Assembly: GCA_949082785.1 (NCBI GenBank)
Contig: CARVLU010000003.1
Coordinates: forward strand, 62,001-126,000
Length of the DNA stretch: 64,000 nucleotides
DNA from: an uncultured Alphaproteobacteria bacterium
GTDB lineage: Bacteria > Pseudomonadota > Alphaproteobacteria > Rs-D84
Direction of reading: 5' to 3'
A program made the position numbers and the translations under genes. The notes beneath the pieces were generated by a model that searched no databases, had not been told where the DNA came from, and worked only from the letters and a program-made list of their open reading frames with translations. Below, piece after piece: positions 16,067 through 24,976 of this stretch. The first letter of the stretch is position 1. Each line of letters opens with the position of its first letter.

Positions 16067-16963
16067 ATGCAAACAAACATTATTGAAATTTCACAGGATA
16101 ATCGCGAACTGTCCATTCGACGTGGATTTCTGTGTATCAAAGGACACGGCGAGTTAGTGGGCGAAGTTCCACTGGACAGTATTTGCGCCGTGATGACCAC
16201 GGGCCGTGCGGTCATTTATACACAAAATTTAATGGCCGGATTATGCGAATACGGCATTCCACTGATTATCATCGGCAACAATTACCATCCCATTGGAATT
16301 ATGACCCCGCTGATTGGCCAAGGTCGCCAAATGGCAGTCCAGCAATCCCAGATAAACACGTCCCGTCCACTGGCCAAACAATTATGGAAACGCATTGTCC
16401 AAGAGAAAATCCGCAATCAATCGCGCGTTTTGGACATGCTGGGCAAACCCAATCATATAAAACATATGCCAGCCATGGTTCAATCCGGTGACACAAGCAA
16501 TATCGAAGGTGTTGCTGCGCGTCTGTATTTTCAATCCCTGTTTGGGCCGAATTTCCTGCGAATTCATACACAGCCCGGAATAAACAGTTTCCTGAATTAT
16601 GGATACGCAATTCTGCGTGGGGCCGTTGCCCGATTGGTCATCGCATCTGGATTGAATCCATCTTATGGAATTCAACACCACAATCAGTTGAACCCGATGT
16701 GTTTGGTCGATGATCTGATGGAGCCATACCGACCGATTGTTGACACGATTGTACACAATTTATTTGACGGCATTGACAACCCCACAAAAGCGATTACACC
16801 AGATGACAAGCGGGAATTGGCCGCCATTTTGGATATGGATATTAAAACGCGCACGGGGGGGTCACCATTGATAAATATCATGCAACGCGACATTTGGAAT
16901 TTCGTAAATTCGATGGCCGATAAAAAGAATAATCTGGATTTTGAAAATGTCATACAGAACTGA
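16067..16963 (+). CDS. cas1: CRISPR integrase Cas1
   Basis: Metal-dependent integrase that, with Cas2, inserts new spacers at the leader-proximal repeat. The 298-residue protein starts at MQTNIIEISQDN (a TTG six codons upstream is the alternative). Conserved ligands are visible: Glu in TSNIEGVAARLYF, His in SYGIQHHNQLNP, and the acidic pair in VDDLMEPYRPIVD. Length and motifs are those of type II Cas1, with no truncation. It overlaps cas2 by 23 bases and is transcribed away from the array. Confidence 0.97.
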   Translation: MQTNIIEISQDNRELSIRRGFLCIKGHGELVGEVPLDSICAVMTTGRAVIYTQNLMAGLCEYGIPLIIIGNNYHPIGIMTPLIGQGRQMAVQQSQINTSRPLAKQLWKRIVQEKIRNQSRVLDMLGKPNHIKHMPAMVQSGDTSNIEGVAARLYFQSLFGPNFLRIHTQPGINSFLNYGYAILRGAVARLVIASGLNPSYGIQHHNQLNPMCLVDDLMEPYRPIVDTIVHNLFDGIDNPTKAITPDDKRELAAILDMDIKTRTGGSPLINIMQRDIWNFVNSMADKKNNLDFENVIQN

Positions 16964-17285
16964 TGGATTAAGATATATGTGGATGATGGTTATGTTTGAT
17001 TTGCCCACCGAAACCAAGCAACAACGTCACGCGGCGTCGCGTTTTCGCAATTGTCTGCAAGATTTGGGATTTTCCATGGCCCAATATTCGGTGTACCTGC
17101 GCTTTACCGGAACACGCGAAAATTCACAAAAATACATCCGCGCCGTCAAACGAAATAATCCGTGCACCGGCGATGTCAATATCCTGTTTTTTACAGACAC
17201 CCAGTTTGGCGACATAATCCATCTGGATAAAACCGATGCCCCAACCATCCTGGCACAGCGGCCCAATCAGTTACAATTATTCTAG
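16941..17285 (+). CDS. cas2: CRISPR adaptation protein Cas2
   Basis: Structural partner of Cas1, ferredoxin-like fold, 114 residues. The first strand carries the conserved Asp in MMVMFDLPTETK, followed by RFRNCLQDLGFSMAQYSVYLRF, typical of type II Cas2. The start is uncertain: ATGs at residues 1, 3, 13, 15, 16 and 18 are all in frame. Its stop region overlaps the convergent cas9 stop by 9 bases. Confidence 0.95.
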   Translation: MKMSYRTDGLRYMWMMVMFDLPTETKQQRHAASRFRNCLQDLGFSMAQYSVYLRFTGTRENSQKYIRAVKRNNPCTGDVNILFFTDTQFGDIIHLDKTDAPTILAQRPNQLQLF

Positions 17286-19260
17286 AACTTTTCCTGTTGG
17301 GCTGACGCGTATTTTTCGGGCCTTGTACTTTTGCAAAGATGTCGCATTGGCTTGCCATGTTTTTGTATCAGCATCTTCTTTGGCAATATAATGCGGTCGC
17401 AAAAATATTGCACCATTGCTGCTGATTTTCTTTACCCTGAAAATTATATTTACTGTATCTGTGTCTTGCACGGCCAATTGATGACGCACCGCGTCTTCCA
17501 ACCCTTTGAGCAAAGGCACATTATCCCGCGAAAATTCCGCCATGACCATATCATTGATTCTGAGCCGCATCACCCGCCGGGCCGTTGCATATTTGCAACG
17601 CCACATGGGCGTGCCATTATTCAATGTGGCACAGTAATTGGATATAATTTCAGATTGCCACTGGCCGGCCAATGCGGGATAGCGTCGGTCATCAGAACGA
17701 ATTTCGAATATATCCGCACAAAAATTATTTCCACTGACAAACCACTTGTATGCACGGGCGGCGGCATTTTGATACAGCGCCAATAAATGCCTTTCCTTTT
17801 CCTGCTGGGCTTTTTTAGCCTTTGGTTCTGTCATCCCCCGCGCGATACCCGCGGCCGCATACCATTCGGTCCATGCACGGTTAAACGCATTTTTATCCCC
17901 GCGATTGCGAAACACCGGGATATAAGTCGTCGTATCCACCCGCGTCTTAAACATACGTACTTTTTTAATTCCGCGCATCTGGCACCAATTCAAGAACTGG
18001 TCTGCGATGTCATTTGCGTCGTTTGCCACCCCGGTTTCGGCCAAAAACATTTCCAATGTTTTGGGGTTCAGCGAATCAAAATCCTTCTTAAATTTGGCAC
18101 GCGCATCCGCCGTGGTTGGCAAGGTAATCCGGCGTGACATCGTTGCCCGCGTTCCGGTTTCGAATTTTTCCAACTTATACGCCGTATCTTCGTGCAGACA
18201 TCCAACAGTATCCGATGCGGCCGGTTCTTTTACAGATGGGCGATAGGATATAACACATGCTTCGCACCGCATCCGAAAATCATAGTAATCAAATTCCGGG
18301 AACGGCAGATACATGTCCGCAAACAATTGACGATGTTTTTCTTTCAGTGTTTTTCCATGAAAATCTTCCAGATGCGTGGCATTTTCGGCCAATTTTTGTA
18401 AATTCCCTGCCCCCATACACGCAATCACAAACGCATCAATGGCATGATGGATATGACTGGCGCGATATGTGTCCGCATCATCGTGGTTTTTCCACCAATC
18501 CAAGTGCCACATATCACGGAAAATCGCCGTCAAACGCCCCGGCAATCCACGGACTTTGTTTTTATCCGAACAGATATGTTTTAAATAGTTAACCGCCATC
18601 ACAGACATAAAACGGGTATCATTTAATGCGCGTGCAATACAATCACCGTGCCGTGTGAATTTTTCCATGGCATCCCGGTCAAAGCGCCAACGACTGCCAT
18701 CGGGCAGATTTTGGGCACGCGCCCAAACATCTGCATACGCCCATGGGGATGCCGGATCGTCAAATGCTTCGGCCGGGCTGCGGTTCCCTTTGAACCGGTT
18801 AGCGGCAACGGCAGATATGGTCTTGTTTGCCAAAGAATCATCCAATGTCTGGGCAAATGGCAAGATATGTTCAATTTCAAACCGCCCACTTTTGAACAGC
18901 GCGGCCAGACTGGTAATCGGTTCGCCGGTATAGACACACCGGCGGTTTTGAGGCTGGGGCGCCAAATTTTCCCATAACTTATATTTTTGAAAATCTTCGC
19001 GGGATGGGTTTAATATGCCGATTTCGGCCAGTTCCGCCCGAATAGCGTCATTCTTGCGTTTGTTGGCAGATTGCTGTTTGTCCAATTCGGCGCGTTCTTT
19101 GGCACCCGCACGCACATCACGGCCCAATTCTATGTTAATGGCGCATGGTCGGCCATAACGTTCAATCAAATCGTTTACAACCACCCGAATTTGATTCATG
19201 GCAATGTGAACCGTTGCATTCATGGTCCGGTATGCCCCGTCGCGCGCCGGCATGGGCGAT
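17277..19260 (-). pseudogene. cas9: Cas9, C-terminal half only (RuvC-II, HNH, RuvC-III, PAM-interacting region)
   Basis: An open frame of 665 codons encodes the second half of a type II-C-like Cas9. Counting from its first Met, RuvC-II Glu49 lies in AINIELGRD, the HNH His136 in FEIEHILPF with Asn159, and RuvC-III His277/Asp280 in HIHHAIDAFVIAC. About 650 residues from RuvC-II to the stop equal a complete C-terminal half. RuvC-I, the arginine bridge helix and the whole REC lobe are missing. Homology begins at about YRTMNATVHIAMNQIR, at a breakpoint where a surface-repeat gene starts on the other strand. It cannot act as a dual-RNA-guided nuclease alone. The orientation is tail to tail with cas2, not the usual cas9-cas1-cas2 order. 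A real rearrangement or an assembly chimera are both possible. Confidence 0.9.
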
Positions 19261-19708
19261 GTTAAACAACACATTTAACAGCAGCGAACTGTCCGGCCCC
19301 ATCCCGCCCGAATTATTCAGCGGGATAAAGGGTGCCCCGGCCGAATATATGTACAGTGGCACATTTACGCATTGTCAAAATTTGACGGGCCCGCTGCCGG
19401 CCAAATTGTTTGGCGACATCCGCGGCGCGCCGGCTGAATATATGTATTATGGCGTACTGGGCAGCTGCGCAGGCATAACCGGGCAAATCCCGGAAAACAT
19501 GTTTGGCGACCTGTCGGGGCCGGCGGCCGAATGGATGTTTTACCAATCGTTCAAGGATTCAACCGGTCTGACCGGCCCATCGGCGCGCATCAACGGCAAA
19601 TACCTGTATGAATTGTGGCCCGATGGGACCGCCAACGCCAGTACGGGCTGTTACCAAAATGCGACGGGACTGTCCGATTACGACACAATGCCCGCCGCAT
19701 GGAAATAA
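19225..19708 (+). pseudogene. 3' fragment of a surface repeat protein
   Basis: About 160 C-terminal codons of a repeat protein with at least three units of about 42 residues. The unit pattern is L-T-G-P-I-P-x-x-L-F-G-D-I-x-G-A-P-A-E-Y-M-F-Y-x-T-F, as in LTGPLPAKLFGDI, then GAPAEYMYYGVL, then ITGQIPENMFGDL. It ends in a non-repeat cap (YLYELWPDGTANASTGCYQN). Such units are seen in large cell-surface leucine-rich-like adhesins. The N-terminus and signal peptide are missing; the repeat pattern can be followed back to APAWAML, where it collides with the 5'-truncated cas9 on the opposite strand. Confidence 0.75.
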
Positions 19709-19712
19709 CCTC

Positions 19713-19743
19713 CAACCGCCCGATATCGTGGCGGTTGTTTTGT
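19713..19743 (+). terminator. Terminator after the surface-protein fragment
   Basis: AACCGCC/GGCGGTT hairpin followed by GTTTTG. Confidence 0.7.
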
Positions 19744-19747
19744 AAAA

Positions 19748-19770
19748 GAAAAAACCGCCATGCGGCGGTT
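19748..19770 (-). terminator. Terminator of tRNA-Lys
   Basis: Minus-strand AACCGCC/GGCGGTT with six T. Confidence 0.8.
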
Positions 19771-19775
19771 AATTC

Positions 19776-19851
19776 TGGTGGGGACACAGGGACTCGAACC
19801 CTGGACCCAATGATTAAAAGTCATTTGCTCTACCAACTGAGCTATGTCCCC
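19776..19851 (-). tRNA. tRNA-Lys (anticodon TTT)
   Basis: The 76-nt cloverleaf has acceptor GGGGACA paired with TGTCCCC, an anticodon loop CTTTTAA, the T-loop GGTTCGAGTCC and an encoded CCA. Confidence 0.97.
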
Positions 19852-19954
19852 AAAACGGAACCGGAAATTCTGAACACTGGGTTCTGTTTCCGTGGTTCGG
19901 GGCCAATTTTGACACATATTTTCATAAAATGCAAGAAAAATTATACAAATTTTG

Positions 19955-20620
19955 CTATTTATTTTTTACCGAAATCAAACCCTGCTTTACCATTTCCTGA
20001 AAATGCAGTGACATTTCCGCGTCCGTATCCAACCAATCCGTTATCCGCGTGACAATCCCCGCCACATATTTTGACGATATCTGTTTGTTCGCGTAAAATC
20101 CGTGTTCGTTTATCAGATGCGATAAATCGCGCGCCATGGCCGACAAATCTTGGATTTGATTTGTGGTCAAAATGTTCGCACGCGCATATTTGTAAATCAA
20201 ATCGTTTAATTCATCCCGATACTTGCGCAGTTCATCCAGGTCCCGCGATGTAATCTTTAACCGCCGCGCGATATAGGACGGGCGCCAGTCACTCATTTTA
20301 TTAACCGATTCCAGTGTTACCGGGCCACGCACATCGGATATGCGCCGCATCACCAATATCAGGTTCATAACCAACAGATTTATCGTATCGCCCAGATTTT
20401 GCGCCATCGTCTGACTCAGCCGTTTAGACACACGCGAATTGGAATAATCATACAACAAAAACACCAGGGGAATCGCCAACAGGGACGCGGCAATATTATT
20501 TATCAAATCCGCGACATTTTCGTTGCTGATGTTATCCTTGGTCAGCACAAACAGCAGCAAGCCACCCGCCACCGACAACGAATACGGAATCATTTTCAAT
20601 AAAATATCGCGCAGTTTCAT
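19955..20620 (-). CDS. Hypothetical membrane protein
   Basis: A 221-residue protein with two N-terminal membrane helices (about residues 11-26 and 42-58) around a short loop, then a mostly helical, charged cytoplasmic domain that includes a helix with RRLSQTMAQ-like character and a coiled-coil-prone stretch (SRDLDELRKYRDELNDLIYKY). No catalytic motif is visible. It lies between tRNA-Lys and a transporter without obvious co-transcription. Function unknown. Confidence 0.7.
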   Translation of the reverse strand: MKLRDILLKMIPYSLSVAGGLLLFVLTKDNISNENVADLINNIAASLLAIPLVFLLYDYSNSRVSKRLSQTMAQNLGDTINLLVMNLILVMRRISDVRGPVTLESVNKMSDWRPSYIARRLKITSRDLDELRKYRDELNDLIYKYARANILTTNQIQDLSAMARDLSHLINEHGFYANKQISSKYVAGIVTRITDWLDTDAEMSLHFQEMVKQGLISVKNK

Positions 20621-20675
20621 AGATTACACTCTATACCCGCGCCAACGCCCCCGCCACAGGAAGCATATCACACCA

Positions 20676-21908
20676 TCACGCGACGCTGTTTGTGCCGATT
20701 TGGGGTGCGGTATTTGCGGCCCGCACATCGGCGTTGGGGACCGCGCACTGGTTACGCACAAACAGTGCGCCCCAAACACCGGTCCACACCAAAACCGCCC
20801 CCAGCATCGCCACGCCCCAGCGCCAACTGCCCAGGCCCGACCCCAATCCGATAACACCGCACACCATGACATAGGCCGCATTTGACCCAATACTGTAAAA
20901 CGACAACAACACCGAACGGGCGTGCGTTGGGATGGCATCTTGGAATTTGGAATACAGCAACGTGTTCAGCACCCCGACCAAGAAATACGCCGCGCACAGC
21001 AACGCAATTGCGGCAACCGAATACACCGCGCAAAACATCCCGAACAGCGCACCCACCGCGCAAATCGCGCCATAAATGGTGTAATTGGATATGCGGGCAA
21101 ACTTGTACGCGATTCTTTGGCCCAGAACACTGCACCCCAGTAATAAAAACGGCATAATTCCGACATAGTTCATCGGCAAACCGATGGCCACCCCAATCGG
21201 CCCCAGATAATCGTCCAAATACGCAAAGTTCGCCACCATCAGCGACAACAGCATTAGATTCAAAATACACGGCACGGTCATGCACAGATGGCATCCAACA
21301 CGCATCAGGCTGGTGAACCGAACCTTTTTCGGGATAACAACCACCGGCGCCATCTGACGGATGTTCAGCACGCACAACACCGACAGCCCCAGCGCCACCA
21401 CTGACGCGACCGTAACCCAGCCATACCCCCACACCATGGCCAGTGACCCGAATGCCGACACGGCGACGCCGGACGCTTTGGCCACGAAATAACGCCCCAG
21501 AACCCGCGTATATGCCCCACGTCCATGGCGGGCATCCAATTCATCGTAAATCAGTGCATCCATCGCGATTTCCGAAAACGCGAACTGCATCCCCCACAGA
21601 AACATCCCGACCGCAAATCCGGACAACGTCGGCACCACGCACCAAATGACAAAGGCCAACGCTTTTAACATTTGGCCGATAACCACGGCGTATTTGCGTC
21701 CGATACGGTTTGTGATTTTCGTGACCGGCATCTGGGTCAGCAAAATCGCAATCGGATACAGCATCATCAAACTGGACAATTGTGCGTCTGTGACACCGTT
21801 TGCCTGCATAAACAACGCATAGACCGGCGTCAACAGAGTCATCTTATTAAAAAAACCATACCCGTATATATTGCGCAGAAATCGCTTCAAAGAATGTTTA
21901 TTTTCCAT
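20676..21908 (-). CDS. Major facilitator superfamily transporter
   Basis: A 410-residue integral membrane protein with about twelve helices in two halves. The loop between helices 2 and 3 carries the MFS motif A in KITNRIGRKYAVVIGQMLKA. Acidic residues in helix 5 (FSEIAMDALIYDELDARHGRGAYT) resemble drug/sugar MFS members. Substrate cannot be told from sequence. It has a short basic N-terminus and no obvious partner genes. Confidence 0.85.
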   Translation of the reverse strand: MENKHSLKRFLRNIYGYGFFNKMTLLTPVYALFMQANGVTDAQLSSLMMLYPIAILLTQMPVTKITNRIGRKYAVVIGQMLKALAFVIWCVVPTLSGFAVGMFLWGMQFAFSEIAMDALIYDELDARHGRGAYTRVLGRYFVAKASGVAVSAFGSLAMVWGYGWVTVASVVALGLSVLCVLNIRQMAPVVVIPKKVRFTSLMRVGCHLCMTVPCILNLMLLSLMVANFAYLDDYLGPIGVAIGLPMNYVGIMPFLLLGCSVLGQRIAYKFARISNYTIYGAICAVGALFGMFCAVYSVAAIALLCAAYFLVGVLNTLLYSKFQDAIPTHARSVLLSFYSIGSNAAYVMVCGVIGLGSGLGSWRWGVAMLGAVLVWTGVWGALFVRNQCAVPNADVRAANTAPQIGTNSVA

Positions 21909-21968
21909 GTCGGTTATCCTGGTATTTTAATGGGGGCATTATAACCATTTTGCGCCGGCCTGTAAATA

Positions 21969-21997
21969 TTGATTTTTGGCATTAATTGCACTATAAT
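21969..21997 (+). promoter_or_regulatory. Promoter of the 742-aa protein gene
   Basis: TTGATT, 17-base spacer, TATAAT. The expected start site near 22004 lies after the first in-frame ATG (22000), which argues for the ATG at 22018 as the true start. Confidence 0.65.
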
Positions 21998-22017
21998 TAA
22001 TGGGACGGAATAACGCG

Positions 22018-24246
22018 ATGAACGATTTTCTTTTAAAATATTACAGACAGCTGCATTTCAACAGCATGCCGGCCGAAATTCGGGCCCAGTTCAACGTGTA
22101 TGCCAAGGGTGATGATTTCCGCGGAAATATGAAAAGCTGGAAATCAGACCTGATGCACCGCGACCCCAGTGGCAAGTGGGTCAACAACGCATTACCCGAC
22201 CCGGCGGCGAACGGGATGACGGACGCCGAATGGGACAAATTGTTCAACGCCCTGCGCGATGCGTTCCAGGCGATGAACGCCAACCGGTCAAAGTTCAAGG
22301 AAGATAAAAAGACCACAGAATTTCTGGACGATTGGTTTGGCCCGGGCAAACTGTTCACCAATGCCCAGCCCAGCCCCGCGGCCCAGGCCCAGATTCCCGC
22401 GCTGATACGTCTGTTACAGGCGCATGAACGCACACTGGCCATGAAATTACAACAGTGGAATCTGGTGGATTCGGATTTCACGTATCAAAAATTGGTTGAT
22501 GGCCTGACGGGGGGCAAGTACAAGACCGACCCCGCATTCCAGGAAAAATTAACCCAGGTTGCGCGTTACCTGACATACTATACCAACGGCACCAACGACC
22601 CCGCGTTACAGGCCGAAATCGGGGTCCAGAATTTTTCCGACATCGAAAACGGTTTCCAAGATAACAGCGTCAGCGCCCCGCGTCGCGATTATTTAAAGGG
22701 GAACTATGACATTTTATTGCGCACGTTGTACACGAACAAAAAGGCGTACGACGTATTCAAGCAATACGATAACGGCAAAATATCCAAGCAATTGGCCAAG
22801 GCCATTGAAAAAACCGATTACACCAACAAGGACAGCAAGGATTACGTCCCGCCCAAGCGTACGGATGAATTAACCCTGGGGCAGCAAATATCCAATTGGT
22901 GGGGCGATACATACGCCGACGTTCTGGAAAAGTTTGTAAAACTGCGCGGCGACCAGATGTTCATCAAACCCGAAGCCCAAACCATCGTCGGCGCCATTCA
23001 CGGTGCGAAAATCAAGCCGACCGACGGATTAAAAGGCGTCCTGGACAAGGCGGGTGATATTGAAAAAAAGCTGCAATACAAATCGCCCAAGGCAGTCGAA
23101 GCATTTCAGTACTTTGTCAAAACGATGAAGGATTTGCAATCCACCATGCCCAAGGCGTTCGAAAAAGCGCTGTCCCATGGGTCACAGCGCCGCGCACTGG
23201 TCGAAGAAATGGTTATGACCGCCGTGCGCGATGGCAAAAAAGAACAGGCGAAAATCGCCATGGAAATCCTGTCCGTTATCCGATACGGCTGGACCACCAG
23301 CAAAACCATGGACGCATTGGCCAAGGAAAATTTATCCATCTTTTCCGACCCGTCGTTGTCTTGGAATAAAACCGAAGGCATCAAATTCGTAACCACCGCG
23401 TTTGACAAAAGTCTGAAAACCGCGTTCATGGGTGTCGGGTATGCCATCACCATTGCGGGCAACAAAATCCATGCCCGCGGGGCCAAATTTAACGGCAAAC
23501 GTGGCCGCATCCGCGGGGCCCAGGATGCCTGGCGCGCGCAAAACGATGCCGATAAAAACGCGGCAATACGTGCCCGCGACGATGCGGTGGCCCAGCGTAA
23601 CGCCGAACAACAGCGTATGGATACCATTGACCAACAATATGGCATCAATGCCACGACCATCGGCGCCCACGAACAGCAATTAAATAATGACCAACAAACG
23701 CTGGCCACATATCAAAACACCATCGACAATCTGCAAACCCAGATGGACGATGCCACCCAGAAAAAAACGGATTTGGAACAAAACACCCTGCCCCAGTTCC
23801 GGGCGTGGCTGCGCGACCCGGCAAACATCAACCACCCCCAACGGCCCCAGGTTGAACAACAATATCGTCAATTGCGTATCCAGCGCGTCCGTCTGTGGCA
23901 ACAGTTGCGCCAAGACCGCGCCACCCTGGCCCAGGAACAGCAAAATCGCGACGCCCTGCAAACATCGGTGGATGACCAAATCGACCACATCGCGCAATTC
24001 CACGATGCCCAAGATAATGTCAATTTCCTGGGCGAACGCGTGCAACAGCGTAATGATGAATTAAACGGTTGGGACGCGGCGCATCGGGATGAATATAACG
24101 AATTAATGGCGCATTGGGATTTTCTGGAAACGGGGCACAAAACGCGCAGCTGGACCATCAGTAAAAAACGGGCCCAGCAAAAATTCAGTGCCAACATCGC
24201 CCCCAAATTACAAGATTGGTACCAGAATCATCAATATGCCGCTTGA
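22018..24246 (+). CDS. Large hypothetical protein with C-terminal coiled coil
   Basis: An unrecognised cytoplasmic protein of 742 residues with no signal peptide. The first 500 residues are mixed and helical, rich in Lys/Asp/Asn, with one hydrophobic segment (residues about 475-485, AFMGVGYAITIAG). From about residue 520 to 690 there is a long Gln/Asp/Arg-rich coiled coil (RDDAVAQRNAEQQRMDTIDQ, then many QQLNNDQQTL-type heptads), ending in a WTISKKRAQQKF tail. The promoter position excludes the ATG six codons upstream. It lies just before a tail-fibre-like gene, so a phage-derived or contractile-apparatus origin is possible, but no structural family is recognised. Confidence 0.7.
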   Translation: MNDFLLKYYRQLHFNSMPAEIRAQFNVYAKGDDFRGNMKSWKSDLMHRDPSGKWVNNALPDPAANGMTDAEWDKLFNALRDAFQAMNANRSKFKEDKKTTEFLDDWFGPGKLFTNAQPSPAAQAQIPALIRLLQAHERTLAMKLQQWNLVDSDFTYQKLVDGLTGGKYKTDPAFQEKLTQVARYLTYYTNGTNDPALQAEIGVQNFSDIENGFQDNSVSAPRRDYLKGNYDILLRTLYTNKKAYDVFKQYDNGKISKQLAKAIEKTDYTNKDSKDYVPPKRTDELTLGQQISNWWGDTYADVLEKFVKLRGDQMFIKPEAQTIVGAIHGAKIKPTDGLKGVLDKAGDIEKKLQYKSPKAVEAFQYFVKTMKDLQSTMPKAFEKALSHGSQRRALVEEMVMTAVRDGKKEQAKIAMEILSVIRYGWTTSKTMDALAKENLSIFSDPSLSWNKTEGIKFVTTAFDKSLKTAFMGVGYAITIAGNKIHARGAKFNGKRGRIRGAQDAWRAQNDADKNAAIRARDDAVAQRNAEQQRMDTIDQQYGINATTIGAHEQQLNNDQQTLATYQNTIDNLQTQMDDATQKKTDLEQNTLPQFRAWLRDPANINHPQRPQVEQQYRQLRIQRVRLWQQLRQDRATLAQEQQNRDALQTSVDDQIDHIAQFHDAQDNVNFLGERVQQRNDELNGWDAAHRDEYNELMAHWDFLETGHKTRSWTISKKRAQQKFSANIAPKLQDWYQNHQYAA

Positions 24247-24271
24247 TTTTTTCGGCAAAATTTGGTATAAT
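24244..24271 (+). promoter_or_regulatory. Promoter between the 742-aa and tail-fibre-like genes
   Basis: TTGATT, 16-base spacer, TATAAT, overlapping the stop of the upstream gene. A terminator lies between it and the next ATG, so the pair could form a short attenuated leader. Confidence 0.5.
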
Positions 24272-24286
24272 AATTTTATAAACTTT

Positions 24287-24312
24287 GACACCGCCATACG
24301 CGGTGTTTTTTA
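24287..24312 (+). terminator. Terminator after the 742-aa gene
   Basis: ACACCGC/GCGGTGT hairpin then six T. Confidence 0.8.
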
Positions 24313-24340
24313 TTTCCACCATTTAACCAAAGGATTACAA

Positions 24341-24919
24341 ATGGCACGAATTCTGCAAATTCGGCGTGGTACAACCGCACAAAACGATAACTTTACGGGG
24401 CTGCCGGGCGAAGTTTCGTTTGACACAGACGCCAAAACACTGCGCGTGCACGACGGCGAAACACTGGGGGGATTTACCCTGGCGCGCGCCGACCAGGCCA
24501 CCGGCGCCCCGGGCGACGGCGCGGGCTTTGACATTAATTCCGTCCCCGACGAATTCTGGCAAACCATCATATCCAAATTCGCCCCCGCCCCCATCCAAAT
24601 CCACGAAAGCCGCACCGCACGCGTCGTCAACATGGGCCACATGGAATATCTGTGGAACGGTGGGGCGACGGTCAAATTCGCCTATGTCGCATTGGTCTGC
24701 CAAACGCCAGAGGCTGATTACAGCATCGGCGACGTCGTGACGGCATTTGGAATCGGCGACCGGACGAACCCGTTGCCGAACGTCTTTTACGATACGCTGG
24801 GGGCGCATATCCGATTGGCGATTGGGTCTGAAAACTTCTGGGTCAGCCACAAAACCACCGGTGTCCAGGTGCCCATTACCAACGACCGCTGGAACATAAA
24901 ATTTATCATTTGGTATTGA
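24341..24919 (+). CDS. Tail-fibre-like protein with Mtd-type N-terminal domain
   Basis: A 192-residue protein. The first 45 residues (ARILQIRRGTTAQNDNF, then LPGEVSFDTDAKTLRVHDG and GGF) match the N-terminal domain of major tropism determinant and many phage tail-fibre proteins, a trimeric attachment module. The rest is beta-rich, with a C-terminus ending IKFIIWY. No signal peptide is present. In this context it may be a prophage or tailocin relic, or a domesticated trimeric fibre. No neighbouring tail genes and no diversity-generating reverse transcriptase are seen. Confidence 0.7.
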   Translation: MARILQIRRGTTAQNDNFTGLPGEVSFDTDAKTLRVHDGETLGGFTLARADQATGAPGDGAGFDINSVPDEFWQTIISKFAPAPIQIHESRTARVVNMGHMEYLWNGGATVKFAYVALVCQTPEADYSIGDVVTAFGIGDRTNPLPNVFYDTLGAHIRLAIGSENFWVSHKTTGVQVPITNDRWNIKFIIWY

Positions 24920-24976
24920 AAGTCCGGGAAACATTTGCTAGCCTGAACCTGGAAATTTAATACCAAGGGGAAGCTT

